The notes under the pieces are model-generated. The model was not told where the DNA came from and searched no databases. It was given only the letters and a program-made list of their open reading frames with translations. A stretch of DNA of 16,304 nt from Bryobacteraceae bacterium (lineage in GTDB: Bacteria > Acidobacteriota > Terriglobia > Bryobacterales > Bryobacteraceae): assembly GCA_029975915.1 (NCBI GenBank), contig JARKOC010000070.1:1-16304 (forward strand), written 5' to 3'. Both the position numbers and the translations under genes were made by a program. Position 1 is the first letter of the stretch, and the number at the start of each line of letters is the position of its first letter. Shown one piece after another: positions 4,778-13,433 of the stretch.

Positions 4778-6367
4778 ATGACCGACCAGGCGCTTGCGCT
4801 GGTTCACGAGCAGCCCACGCGGGCCATCAGCCCGACCACACTCATCGCCCGGCCGCTGAGTGTGACCGAAGTCCAGCAGCGGTATCGCATCTTGCAGGAG
4901 TTCAAGGACGCCGTGCTGCGGCCCAACGTGGACTACGGGGCCGTTCCGGGGACGGGGGAGAAGCCGACCCTCCTTCAGCCCGGCGCACAGAAGTTGTGCG
5001 TGTTTTTCGGCCTGCACGCCGAGTTCGATTTCGTGGAACGGGAAGAAGACTGGATGGGCGCGCGGCATGGCGGGGAGCCGTTCTTCCGCTACCTGATCCG
5101 CTGCCGTCTCATCACCGAGGACGGCCGGGAGGCGGGCCAGTCCTACTCCGACATCAACTCCTGGGAGGCCCGTTACCGCTGGCGGTGGGTGGAAGAAGTC
5201 GACCTGCCCTCCGAGTTCGACCCTGGAGTCTTGCGCCGGAAGGCGTCCTTCTTGGAAGAGTATGCCTTCGCCATCGAAGCCGGGAAAACGGATGGCAAAT
5301 ACGGCAAGCCGCCGACGTACTGGCAGATGTGGCGGCAGGCCATCCAGGATCGGCGGGCCACGCCGGTGATGCGCAGCAGCAAGGACGGCCGGCAGATCGA
5401 AGCCTTCCGACTGGAAAGCTGCCGGTATCGCATTCCCAACGAGGATATCTTCAGCCAGATCAACAGCCTGATCAAAATCGGCCAGAAGCGCTCCCTGGTC
5501 GGAGCCACGCTGAATGGAACCGGCGCGAGTGAGTTCTTCACCCAGGACCTGGACGACTTCGCCCCGGACGATGCGGCGGTGATGACCATGCGGCCCGCGC
5601 TGCCCGATCCCAACAATGAAGCCGGGAATGGCGGGCAGACTGACCCCGGTCAGGCCGGGTCTCAGAAGCCGAACGGGCAGCAGACCCCGCCCGCGCAGCC
5701 CTCGGCCAGCACAGGCACGCCGACGAACTGGCGCTCCGGTGAAGCGGCCAAGCTCATCCCGGCGCTGCGTCAGTCCACCGGGATCACCGACACCAACGCG
5801 CTGTTCAAGGCGTTGGAGCAGGCGGGGGCAGCCATCAACCCGACCATGGCACCGGAGGCGATCGCCGCCGTGCTGAAGGGTGGGGGGCAGTCGTCCGGCG
5901 GGCCGGTTGACCCGCCCGCGCAGCCGCGCAACCCCTCGCCGCGTCAGGCTCCCTTGAAGAACCCGATCTCGGCCCTTGCCGAACGCGAGGAGCCGCTTGG
6001 CCCGGATGCGCTGTACATGGCCGTGCGGGCGACGGCCGAGACGGCATCGAGCCGGATGTCCGGCGGGGTCAGCGCCAAGCAGAAGACCGAGATCGCCATG
6101 CTGGTCGGACAGGCCCTGCCTGAGATGAGCGGGGCGGAGATGGATGACATCCGGCACGCGCTCACCCGGTTCCTGTTCAACCAGCCGGGCGTTTCAGACC
6201 TGAGCAAAGCCCAGGCCAGCGCCATGATCGATTGGCTGATGGCCCCGGATGGCAAATCGGCCCATCCGATGGCGGTCATCGAGATTCACGAAATCCTGGC
6301 GCTCATGCAGGAAATTGACCTCGAAAACGAGCAGGACGACTCCGAGAGTGGAAGCGAGGCTGAGTAA
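4778..6367 (+). CDS. Conserved phage/plasmid protein, possible ssDNA-annealing (Rad52-like) recombinase
   Basis: 529 aa, ATG 4778 with GGAGG at 4764-4768. Residues about 25-265 form a conserved-looking domain with the signatures VDYGAVPGTGEKPTLLQPGA (51-70) followed by QKLCVFFGL, and IGQKRSLVGATLNGTGASEF (234-253) followed by FTQDLDD. I recall these patterns from a widespread phage protein family that sits where RecT/Erf/Sak annealing proteins usually are; a Rad52-like fold is my inference, not proven. Residues about 270-320 are a Pro/Gln/Gly-rich linker. The rest holds two helical segments (about 325-365 and 405-500) and an acidic tail (ENEQDDSESGSEAE), as in many ssDNA-binding partners. The stop overlaps the next start by one base (TAATG). 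Confidence 0.85.
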   Translation: MTDQALALVHEQPTRAISPTTLIARPLSVTEVQQRYRILQEFKDAVLRPNVDYGAVPGTGEKPTLLQPGAQKLCVFFGLHAEFDFVEREEDWMGARHGGEPFFRYLIRCRLITEDGREAGQSYSDINSWEARYRWRWVEEVDLPSEFDPGVLRRKASFLEEYAFAIEAGKTDGKYGKPPTYWQMWRQAIQDRRATPVMRSSKDGRQIEAFRLESCRYRIPNEDIFSQINSLIKIGQKRSLVGATLNGTGASEFFTQDLDDFAPDDAAVMTMRPALPDPNNEAGNGGQTDPGQAGSQKPNGQQTPPAQPSASTGTPTNWRSGEAAKLIPALRQSTGITDTNALFKALEQAGAAINPTMAPEAIAAVLKGGGQSSGGPVDPPAQPRNPSPRQAPLKNPISALAEREEPLGPDALYMAVRATAETASSRMSGGVSAKQKTEIAMLVGQALPEMSGAEMDDIRHALTRFLFNQPGVSDLSKAQASAMIDWLMAPDGKSAHPMAVIEIHEILALMQEIDLENEQDDSESGSEAE

Positions 6368-7110
6368 TGGCGATCACCGTCGAAGCCATTATCGACTCTC
6401 TGCGCGACGGCCAGGGGCGGGTGATCATCCCGCCCCATCTGGCGCGTCGGGAATACGACAACCTGGAACAGGCTGTCTCCGAGGGCGTGGCCTACATGGA
6501 GGAGCTACGCCAATCGACCTGGTTATGCGGCGACGTGATCGCCGCAGCCTACCTGCAAACGGAAGTCCTGATGGCGGATGCCCCGGCTACCGAGCGCGCG
6601 ACCGCCCTGGCTGCGCTGGTCAAGCACTTCGCGTCTCAGTATGGAGTCGACCCGGAAACCATCCGGCGCTGGCTGAAGGTCGCCACGATCTTCCCGGACA
6701 CGCGGAACGGGCCGGATGGGTCGGTCCAGGTGCGTGACTACTCGGTCGCCATCAACGTGTACCTGACCGGCCTGGAGGCGCTGCGCTACGGGGCCAGCCG
6801 GGACGCGGTGCTCGATCTGGTCGGTGAAGCCATCGGCAACGATTGGAACCCGCACACGCTGCGCCAGGTCATCCAGAAGCGGTACGACCCGAACGGCACC
6901 GGGCCGATCACCACTGTCCGGGAATGGCTGAATCACGAGCTGCCCGGCGACATGAACCGGGAAGACGTGATCACCCAGATCGCGGACGCGATCAACACGG
7001 CTTACGCCGCCGCCGGGCAGTTCAACAACGGCCCGCTGATGAGTCTGGCCGTGGAAGTGCGAGGCATCTACGAGCGACGGATGGAAGTCCTGTCCGTGGC
7101 GGGAGGGTAG
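6367..7110 (+). CDS. Hypothetical protein with an HTH-like segment
   Basis: 247 aa; its ATG shares the last A of the previous TAA, so it is translationally coupled to the putative annealing protein. A helix-turn-helix-like stretch appears near residues 90-115 (KHFASQYGVDPETIRRWLK). The remainder is mostly helical with many charged residues and no cysteine pairs or nucleotide-binding motif. No family is recognised. The coupling suggests a partner in the same recombination/replication process, possibly DNA binding. Confidence 0.85.
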   Translation: MAITVEAIIDSLRDGQGRVIIPPHLARREYDNLEQAVSEGVAYMEELRQSTWLCGDVIAAAYLQTEVLMADAPATERATALAALVKHFASQYGVDPETIRRWLKVATIFPDTRNGPDGSVQVRDYSVAINVYLTGLEALRYGASRDAVLDLVGEAIGNDWNPHTLRQVIQKRYDPNGTGPITTVREWLNHELPGDMNREDVITQIADAINTAYAAAGQFNNGPLMSLAVEVRGIYERRMEVLSVAGG

Positions 7111-7114
7111 TGCG

Positions 7115-8020
7115 ATGCAGTGTGCGGTGTGCAAGGTGACCATCGTCGAAGCCGAGGATGTCTACGAGGGGCATCCGTTGTGCGCGGACTGTGCGGCCCG
7201 CGCCGCAGCCTATGAGGCGCAGCGGGCGGCCAGGATCGAGCGGCTGGATAATCGCGCCGCCAGGGTGCAGGCCGAGAGCAAGACCGCGCTCGACCGGGCG
7301 AAGGGCATGTCCAGCGCCATCCCGTTCGGCCAGCCTATCCTGGTCGGCCACCACAGCGAAGGCCGCGATCGACGCTACCGGGAGCGGATCGACAAGACGT
7401 ACCGGCGTGGGTTCGAGCTTCAGACTGAGGCGCAGCGCCTGGAGGACGCGGCGGAGGCTGCCCGTAAGAACGACAGCATCAGCAGCGATGACCCGCTGGC
7501 GGTGCTCAAGCTGGAGATCAAGATCGCCGACGCCGAGAAGACCCAGGCCCGGATGAAGCAGGCGAACGCGGCCATCCGCAAGTGCCAGGACCCGACCGAG
7601 GCCATCCCGGCCTTGATCGAGATGGGGTATCTGGAGTCGACGGCCCACAAGCTGACCCGGCCGGACTTTGCCGGGCGGATTGGCTTCGCGGATTACATGC
7701 TGAGGAACAACAACGCCAACATCCGGCGTATGAAGGAACGGCTGGCGGACCTGGTCGCTCTCCGCGCCCAGGAACTCCCCGCCACGAACGCGACCGCCGG
7801 GCCGGAGGAAGTCTTTCCCGGCCTGCAGGTGGTGCGCAACGCGGAGGAGAATCGCCTCCAACTGCTCTTCGAGGACAAGCCGGATGCCATCACCCGCAAG
7901 GTGTTGAAGACCGGCGGCTGGCGTTGGTCGCCGACCCACGGAGCCTGGCAGCGTTTCCTCAATGCCAACAGCGAAGTGGCCCTGACTCAGGTGGTGGAAT
8001 ACCTGAAGAGCCGGGCGTAA
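7115..8020 (+). CDS. DUF3560 family protein with N-terminal zinc ribbon
   Basis: 301 aa, ATG 7115 with GGGAGG at 7101-7106. Residues 3-26 hold C3, C6, C23 and C26, a small zinc ribbon. Residues about 36-160 match DUF3560 as I know it: ARIERLDNRAARVQAES, then IPFGQPILVGHHSEGRDRR (about 69-87), a coiled coil, and ISSDDPLAVLKLEIKI (about 125-140). The C-terminal part (ENRLQLLFEDKPDAITRKVL then GGWRWSPTHGAWQRFL) is a module often joined to DUF3560 in plasmid and phage proteins. Function is unknown; the family travels with mobile-element accessory genes. It starts five bases after the preceding stop, so it belongs to the same operon. Confidence 0.9.
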   Translation: MQCAVCKVTIVEAEDVYEGHPLCADCAARAAAYEAQRAARIERLDNRAARVQAESKTALDRAKGMSSAIPFGQPILVGHHSEGRDRRYRERIDKTYRRGFELQTEAQRLEDAAEAARKNDSISSDDPLAVLKLEIKIADAEKTQARMKQANAAIRKCQDPTEAIPALIEMGYLESTAHKLTRPDFAGRIGFADYMLRNNNANIRRMKERLADLVALRAQELPATNATAGPEEVFPGLQVVRNAEENRLQLLFEDKPDAITRKVLKTGGWRWSPTHGAWQRFLNANSEVALTQVVEYLKSRA

Positions 8021-8068
8021 CCCCTCTCACCCGGTTCCTTGTTCTGACCCAACCAGGAGAAAAGACCC

Positions 8069-8536
8069 ATGACTCTGGATACGGCTCCCGATCTGGAAGC
8101 CCAGGCCCGCGCCGTGCATCAGGCCCGCACTCGTTACGCGGCGCTCAAGGCCCAGGCGGATGCCCTGCTGGCCGCCTGGAAAGAGGAGCACGCCGAGCTG
8201 CTCGACCAGGTCAAGCAGGCCGAGGCGGCGATGCACCAGGCCGAAGAGGACGCCCGGCAGGTGGTCCTCATCTACTACGAGGCGTTCCCGGTCGGCAAGA
8301 AGTCGCTGCCGTTTGGTTTCGGCGTGCGGAACCGGACGACTCTGGAATATGACTTCGATCTGGCGGCGAATTGGGCGCGGGCGAACGCCCCAGCGCTGCT
8401 GGTGCTGGACAAGGCCCGGTTCGAGAAGGCCATCACTGGCAAGGTGATCGAGACACCGCCGTTCGTGGAAGTGATCGAGACGACCACGGCGACCATCCCG
8501 ATCGACCTCGCTAAACACCTGACGGTCACCGAATAG
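8069..8536 (+). CDS. Coiled-coil phage protein, Gam/Gp157-like at most
   Basis: 155 aa, ATG 8069 with GGAG at 8056-8059. Residues about 8-72 are a long Ala/Glu/Gln-rich coiled coil. A compact C-terminal domain follows, with FGFGVRNRTTLEYDFDLAAN then WARANAPALLVLDKARFEKA and a final ATIPIDLAKHL. The pattern (Y-D, A-x-W-A, L-D-K-x-x-F-E-K, A-x-I-x-x-D-L) recurs in phage recombination neighbourhoods in my memory, but the family name is uncertain. A nuclease-inhibitor (Gam) or Gp157-type role is speculative. It is the last gene before a terminator. Confidence 0.82.
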   Translation: MTLDTAPDLEAQARAVHQARTRYAALKAQADALLAAWKEEHAELLDQVKQAEAAMHQAEEDARQVVLIYYEAFPVGKKSLPFGFGVRNRTTLEYDFDLAANWARANAPALLVLDKARFEKAITGKVIETPPFVEVIETTTATIPIDLAKHLTVTE

Positions 8537-8555
8537 ACTTCTTTGACTACGATTC

Positions 8556-8587
8556 AGGCGCCGGTTCTTTCCCGGCGCTCTTTATTT
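8556..8587 (+). terminator. Intrinsic terminator
   Basis: GCGCCGG (8558-8564) pairs with CCGGCGC (8572-8578) across TTCTTTC, with a further A-T pair beyond a bulge, followed by CTTTATTT. It separates the recombination genes from the replication operon. No clear promoter was found in the 50 bases before the next ATG. Confidence 0.8.
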
Positions 8588-8637
8588 CCCCAAAAGGCTT
8601 TTGGCGGTCCATAGGCTCTCAACCGAAGGGAGGAGGT

Positions 8638-9096
8638 ATGTCTGAAGCTGCAATCGCCCATCGCGGCGTAGAGGGCGGTGTAACACCGTTACAAGACCCA
8701 ATCGCAGAAATCGCACAGACGTTCCTGGCAAGCAGCTTGCCGCCCCAGGAATTCGCCCGGCGACATCAGTACGACCGGGCGCTGCTCTACTGGCTCAAAC
8801 GGCACATCGATAACGGCGATCTGCGTTGGTCGACCGCGCTGGCCCAGGCCCATACCGGCCAGCCCTGGCGAACCGTGACCCTCGCCTTCAAGCCGGAGGC
8901 TGGTGCGAGCTATCCACATTATGTGGTAGCGCCCTACGGGCCGCGCCGGTGTGACGTCACCGACCGTTGGTTTGTGCCGACCGACCCGCGCCAGCGGTTC
9001 GCGCCGGGACTGAGTGAAGCAGTGAAACGGGCCGCCCGGCGCAATCTGGCACGGGCCAGGGCACGCTGGGCACAGGAAGGAGACTGGGGACGATGA
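8638..9096 (+). CDS. Hypothetical protein, first gene of the replication operon
   Basis: 152 aa. ATG 8638 follows the very strong AAGGGAGGAGGT (8626-8637), two overlapping Shine-Dalgarno sequences, which suggests high expression. Residues about 33-58 (LPPQEFARRHQYDRALLYWL) look like a small HTH. The C-terminus is Arg/Ala-rich and basic (KRAARRNLARARARWAQ), probably binding nucleic acid. No family is recognised. Its stop overlaps the next start (ATGA at 9093). Confidence 0.85.
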   Translation: MSEAAIAHRGVEGGVTPLQDPIAEIAQTFLASSLPPQEFARRHQYDRALLYWLKRHIDNGDLRWSTALAQAHTGQPWRTVTLAFKPEAGASYPHYVVAPYGPRRCDVTDRWFVPTDPRQRFAPGLSEAVKRAARRNLARARARWAQEGDWGR

Positions 9097-9338
9097 CGAC
9101 CGGAGAAAACACGGCAGCGGAGATTCAGCGACGGATCGCGCAGCGGGAGCAGGTGATCTGCTTCTACGAGTGGCTGTTGGGGCGAGGACTATCCCCCAAC
9201 ATGATTCGACAGACCCAGGAGCAGATCGACCGTCGCCGCGCCGAGGTTGCCGAATTGCAGGCCCGGCTGGAAGAATGCAACGGAGCGAAGGATGCCATCA
9301 CAGACCAGAGCGTCACAAACCAAATCACGGCCACGTAA
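9093..9338 (+). CDS. Small coiled-coil protein between replication genes
   Basis: 81 aa, coupled to the upstream gene by ATGA. Residues about 8-65 are helical: AAEIQRRIAQREQVICFYEW, then RQTQEQIDRRRAEVAELQARL, a likely coiled coil. The 3' 47 bases overlap the DnaB gene in another frame. Function unknown. Being directly before the helicase it could be a helicase partner, but that is only positional. Confidence 0.75.
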   Translation: MTTGENTAAEIQRRIAQREQVICFYEWLLGRGLSPNMIRQTQEQIDRRRAEVAELQARLEECNGAKDAITDQSVTNQITAT

Positions 9339-10836
9339 CCCGGACAAACCTACCACCTCGAACGGCACATCTCCCCCGAAGAACGACAAACAGGCCCCCG
9401 ACGACCCCCTCGACCTGGCTCCTCATAGCACCGAAGCAGAAGAGGCGGTGCTCGGCTCGCTCGTGATGAATCCGGAGGCGGTCAACGAGGTCTCCACCTT
9501 CCTAACAGTCGAGGATTTCTTCAACCTGCGGCATGGCTGGATTTACGAGGCCATCCAACGCCTGCACGAGCGCGGCGACGGGATCGACACCCGCACCCTG
9601 GCCGAGGAGTTGCGCGCCCAGAAGCGGCTGGAAGACGTGGGCGGCGAGGCGTATCTGAACTGGCTCCCCACCGTCATGCCGACCGCGCTGCATGCCGAGG
9701 TCTACGGGCACATCGTGGAGCGGGCCGCCATCCGACGGCGGCTGTTGGGGGCGGCGGGGGAGATCGCCAGGCTGGCCCACGACGAGTCGCGGGACATCGG
9801 GCAGGTGACCGAGCAGGCCGAAGCGGCGGTGTTCGCCGTGACCGAGCGGAAATCGTCACAGTCCCTGATGCCGATGCGGGTCGCAGTCAGTGAGTACTTC
9901 GACCGGCTGGAGCAGGCGCGTCTCAGTGAGACGAAAGGCTACGGCATCCCGACCGGACTGGCCGATCTGGACAAGCTGCTCGGCGGGCTGCAAAAGGGCG
10001 ACCTGGTCATCACAGCAGGCAGGCCTGGCACCGGCAAGACCTCGCTGCTACTGACTATCGCCTTGAACGCGGTCCGGATCGGCAAGGCGCGAGTCGCCCT
10101 GTTCAGCATGGAGATGGGGCGGGAGCAACTCGTCCAGCGGGCGACGGCCATCGAGACGGGGATCAGCTCGCACCAGTTGCGGATGGGCGAGGTCAGCGAC
10201 GGGGAATGGGCGCAGTTCGTCCAGGCGACGGACTCGCTGAGCCGACTCTCGCTGTACATCGACGACAGCGCCGCGTTGTCTCCGCAGCAGGTGCTTGCGA
10301 AGTGCCGGAGGATGTACCGCGAGTACGGCCTTGACCTGATCTTGATCGACTATCTCCAGCTCATGAACGCGGGCGGTCGCGTCAACCGAGATGCCAACCG
10401 CGTGCAGGAGATCACCTACATCAGCCGGGCGCTCAAGGAACTGGCCCGTGAGCTGAACGTCCCGGTGCTGGCTGCGGCGCAGTTGAGTCGCGCTGTGGAG
10501 CAGCGCAAGGACAAGCGGCCCCAGCTTCCCGACCTGCGCGAGTCGGGCAGCATCGAGAACGACGCGGACATCGTGCTCTTTGTCTACCGCGACGAGATGT
10601 ATAACGAGGCCACCGAGCATCCTGGCGAGGCGGACCTCATCGTCGCCAAGCACCGGAACGGGCCGACTGGCACCGTCTCCGTTCTGTTCCGGAAAGAACT
10701 AACCAAATTCGTCAACATGCGCCGCCAGCAAATCGACCTGGCCGCCCTCGGCGGGAAGACTCCGCGAGGGGCAGGAGCCGGTCTGGAGAACGCGCGGACG
10801 TATGCGCAGTTGCAGCGGGAGGGAGTAGCCAGATGA
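9292..10836 (+). CDS. dnaB: Replicative DNA helicase, DnaB family
   Basis: 514 aa from ATG 9292, preceded by GGAG at 9282-9285. The frame is open back to a TTG at 9247, but that lies deeper in the upstream gene and lacks a better site. Residues 1-45 are a polar phage-specific extension. The DnaB N-terminal domain follows (STEAEEAVLGSLVMNPEAVN, about 46-65), then the RecA-like motor: Walker A GRPGTGKT at 243-250, Walker B LILIDYLQLM at 349-358, and the C-terminal motifs AAAQLSRAVEQR and DLRESGSIENDADIVLFVYR. It is the hexameric 5'-3' helicase unwinding the fork, loaded by the DnaC-like protein at 14500. Close to normal family length, with no intein. Its stop overlaps the RecD2 start (ATGA). 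Confidence 0.97.
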   Translation: MPSQTRASQTKSRPRNPDKPTTSNGTSPPKNDKQAPDDPLDLAPHSTEAEEAVLGSLVMNPEAVNEVSTFLTVEDFFNLRHGWIYEAIQRLHERGDGIDTRTLAEELRAQKRLEDVGGEAYLNWLPTVMPTALHAEVYGHIVERAAIRRRLLGAAGEIARLAHDESRDIGQVTEQAEAAVFAVTERKSSQSLMPMRVAVSEYFDRLEQARLSETKGYGIPTGLADLDKLLGGLQKGDLVITAGRPGTGKTSLLLTIALNAVRIGKARVALFSMEMGREQLVQRATAIETGISSHQLRMGEVSDGEWAQFVQATDSLSRLSLYIDDSAALSPQQVLAKCRRMYREYGLDLILIDYLQLMNAGGRVNRDANRVQEITYISRALKELARELNVPVLAAAQLSRAVEQRKDKRPQLPDLRESGSIENDADIVLFVYRDEMYNEATEHPGEADLIVAKHRNGPTGTVSVLFRKELTKFVNMRRQQIDLAALGGKTPRGAGAGLENARTYAQLQREGVAR

Positions 10837-13028
10837 CGGCAGAGCTTGCAGGCACGGTCGTGTCCGTCCGGTATCGCAGCGACGATACCGGGTGGACCAT
10901 TCTCAATCTGCGTCGCGCCGACCTGTTCAGCAGCAACGTGACGGCGGTTGGGACGCTCAATCCGGAGCCGTTTCCCGAAGAGGAACTGGTGCTGCTGGGG
11001 ACATGGGATCGCCATCCCAAGTATGGGGAGCAGTTCAAGATCGAGCGGGTCCAGGGGCGCAAGTCGCCGGTCACGCTCGAAGGGCTGGCGGCCTATCTGG
11101 GCAGTGGACTTTTTCCGGGCATCGGCGAAGCTATGGCGGGGCGCATCGTGGCGCAGTTCGGGGTAGAGACGCCCGATATCATCACGAACACGCCGGAACG
11201 GTTGGCCGAGGTTAAGGGCATCACCGAAGAGAAGGCGACCGCGATTGCCGAGGTCTGGAAGGCGGAAGAGGCGGCCCGCGAGGTCATGACCTGGCTGTGC
11301 GGGCTGGGCCTGACGACCAACATGGCGACGCGGATCTACAACACCTACGAGCAGCAGACGATCGACAAGGTCAAGGACAACCCGTACCGGCTGGCCTGGG
11401 ACGTGGACGGGATCGGCTTCCGGCGGGCGGACGAGATCGCCCGGTCGGTGATGCAGCTTGGGGACGCCGACCCACGGCGGATCGAGGCCGGGATTCTGCA
11501 CGCGCTGAAAGAAGCCCAGTCCGAAGGACATGTCTACCTGCCCCGGCAGGAGTTGCTGACGAAAGCGGCGGAGCTGCTGCGCATCGACGCGAAGGAAGCC
11601 ATCGACGCTTCGCTCACCGAGATGGCGGGCCGCGACGAGAGACACGGTGCAGCGGTGGTCGTGGAAGGGACGGCGGTCTACCTGCCATCGATGCACCGGG
11701 CCGAGACCGGCGTCGCCGAGCGGCTGGCCGCGCTGCTGGACGAGCCGGACGGTCTGGTCAAGGTGGAACCCGGCGAAGTCTCAGAGCTGGTGGCTGGCGC
11801 GGCTGAAGCGATGGGGGTGACCCTGTCGGAGCAGCAGCGGGACGCGGTCGCAATGGTGCTGTCCAGCAAGGCCAGCGTGATCACCGGCGGCCCTGGCACG
11901 GGCAAGTCCATGATCCTCAAGGCCGTGATCCACGCGCTGGACAAGGCAGGGGCGAAGTATACCCTGTGCGCCCCAACCGGGCGGGCCGCGAAGCGCATGG
12001 CGGAGGCCACGCGCAGTGAGGCGATGACCATCCACCGCACGCTGGAATTCCAGGCGGGCCGGGGCGGGATGGGGTCCTTCAACCGGCACGACCGGAACCC
12101 ACTCAAAACCGACATGCTGATCGTGGACGAGATGAGCATGGTCGATTTGAGCCTGTTTCACAGTCTGCTCAAGGCTATGACCTCGGATATGCGGCTCTTG
12201 CTGGTGGGCGACGTCGACCAGCTTCCGAGTGTGGGCGCGGGCGACGTGCTGCGGGACTTGATCGACAGCGGACGCATTCCGGTGACCCGCCTGACGAAAA
12301 TCTTCCGCCAGGATGCCCGGAGCAAGATCGTGACCAATGCGCACGCCATCAACAACGGCATGATGCCGGACACGACCAACGACAGCACCGACTTCTTCTT
12401 CTTTGCGGCGGACACGGCCGCCCAGATCGAGGACTTGATCGTCGACATCGTGACCCGCCGACTGCCGGACAAGTTCCCAGAATTCAACATGGTGCGAGAC
12501 GTCCAGGTGCTTTCCCCGATGTACCGGGGGGACGCCGGAGTGAACGCGCTCAACCAGCGGTTGCAGGCCATCCTCAACCCGCCCGCGCCGGACAAGGCCG
12601 AGTACCGGGCGAAGACCCGGCTGTACCGGGTCGGGGACAAGGTCATGCAGCTTTCCAACAACTACGACAAGTCCGTCTTCAATGGCGACGTCGGCTTCGT
12701 CGCGGCCATCGACAACACATTCAAGCAGATCGTGATCGACGTTGACGGCCGGCAGGTCTGGTACGAGTTCAACGAGCTTGACCAGACGACGCTGGCCTAT
12801 GCCGCGACCGTCCACAAGAGCCAGGGCAGCGAGTACCCGGTGATCGTCATGCCGGTCACCACTTCGCAGTACATGATGCTCCGGAAAAATCTGATATACA
12901 CCGGCGTCACCCGTGGCAAGCGGACGGTTGTCCTGGTGGGTAGCCGAAAAGCGATTGGGATCGCGGTCAGCAACAACACGGCCGAGAAGCGGTACACCGC
13001 ACTGTCCAGGAGGTTGCAGCATGGCTGA
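10833..13028 (+). CDS. recD2: RecD2/TraA-type superfamily 1B helicase
   Basis: 731 aa, ATG overlapping the DnaB stop. Residues 1-75 are the RecD2 OB-like N-terminus (LAGTVVSVRYRSDDTGWTIL). Tandem helix-hairpin-helix motifs follow at about 82-140 (FPGIGEAMAGRIV, VKGITEEKATAI). The motor has Walker A GGPGTGKS at 352-359, motif II IVDEMSMVD at 430-438, LLLVGDVDQLPSVGAGDVL, motif IV-type LTKIFRQDARS, and C-terminal AATVHKSQGSEYPVIVM and YTGVTRGKRTVVLVG. All helicase motifs are present and the length fits. RecD2 proteins are 5'-3' helicases in repair and fork restart, outside RecBCD. Placement between DnaB and the initiator suggests use in phage replication or recombination-dependent replication. 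Confidence 0.96.
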   Translation: MTAELAGTVVSVRYRSDDTGWTILNLRRADLFSSNVTAVGTLNPEPFPEEELVLLGTWDRHPKYGEQFKIERVQGRKSPVTLEGLAAYLGSGLFPGIGEAMAGRIVAQFGVETPDIITNTPERLAEVKGITEEKATAIAEVWKAEEAAREVMTWLCGLGLTTNMATRIYNTYEQQTIDKVKDNPYRLAWDVDGIGFRRADEIARSVMQLGDADPRRIEAGILHALKEAQSEGHVYLPRQELLTKAAELLRIDAKEAIDASLTEMAGRDERHGAAVVVEGTAVYLPSMHRAETGVAERLAALLDEPDGLVKVEPGEVSELVAGAAEAMGVTLSEQQRDAVAMVLSSKASVITGGPGTGKSMILKAVIHALDKAGAKYTLCAPTGRAAKRMAEATRSEAMTIHRTLEFQAGRGGMGSFNRHDRNPLKTDMLIVDEMSMVDLSLFHSLLKAMTSDMRLLLVGDVDQLPSVGAGDVLRDLIDSGRIPVTRLTKIFRQDARSKIVTNAHAINNGMMPDTTNDSTDFFFFAADTAAQIEDLIVDIVTRRLPDKFPEFNMVRDVQVLSPMYRGDAGVNALNQRLQAILNPPAPDKAEYRAKTRLYRVGDKVMQLSNNYDKSVFNGDVGFVAAIDNTFKQIVIDVDGRQVWYEFNELDQTTLAYAATVHKSQGSEYPVIVMPVTTSQYMMLRKNLIYTGVTRGKRTVVLVGSRKAIGIAVSNNTAEKRYTALSRRLQHG

Positions 13029-13431
13029 CCGAGAGCACATCCAGCCGTATGTGAGGGATGGATACAAGGTTTCGCCCCCGGTGCCGATAGCTCAGGCCGG
13101 GGGCGAACTGATCTACATGGTCATGATCGAGCCGGACTGCTTCGAGTTGGCGACCGAGTCGGACGTGCGGAATGCCTTCCGGTGGGCCATCAGTCCGGCG
13201 CAGCGCCAGAACCTGATCGTGCTGACCTCGGCCGGGTTCTGGCTGGCGGTCTACAGCATGCCCTACAACGTCCCCCAGGCCGAGCGGCGGGAGACGTTTG
13301 TCGGGTTTATCAGGGAGCTTGACCGGGTCTTCGGCTTTCCGAGCGCATTCGACCCCGGCGAGGTGGACATGTCTTTTCTGGACGAAGGCCCGATAGACCC
13401 GGACGATCCGGTTGAGTGGGGAGACTGCTGA
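13021..13431 (+). CDS. Hypothetical protein coupled to RecD2
   Basis: 136 aa from ATG 13021, eight bases inside the RecD2 gene, with AGGAGG at 13008-13013. The longer open frame upstream is ignored because of this site. Mixed alpha/beta composition, with aromatic-rich stretches (FRWAISPAQRQNLIVLTSAG) and an acidic C-terminus rich in Asp/Pro (SFLDEGPIDPDDPVEWGDC), a possible protein-interaction tail. No motif recognised. Confidence 0.82.
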   Translation: MADREHIQPYVRDGYKVSPPVPIAQAGGELIYMVMIEPDCFELATESDVRNAFRWAISPAQRQNLIVLTSAGFWLAVYSMPYNVPQAERRETFVGFIRELDRVFGFPSAFDPGEVDMSFLDEGPIDPDDPVEWGDC

Positions 13432-13433
13432 CC

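Noticed and set aside
4685..6157. Long open frame on the minus strand (490 aa)
   Set aside because: It is the GC-rich shadow of the 529-aa forward gene; its sequence is Arg/Gly/Leu-rich with no domain, and its forward partner has clear family motifs, a good ribosome-binding site and operon coupling.
11781..13067. Long minus-strand open frames opposite RecD2 (428 aa) and others opposite DnaB and the initiator
   Set aside because: The opposite strand carries full helicase motifs; the minus frames have no recognisable domains or start signals.
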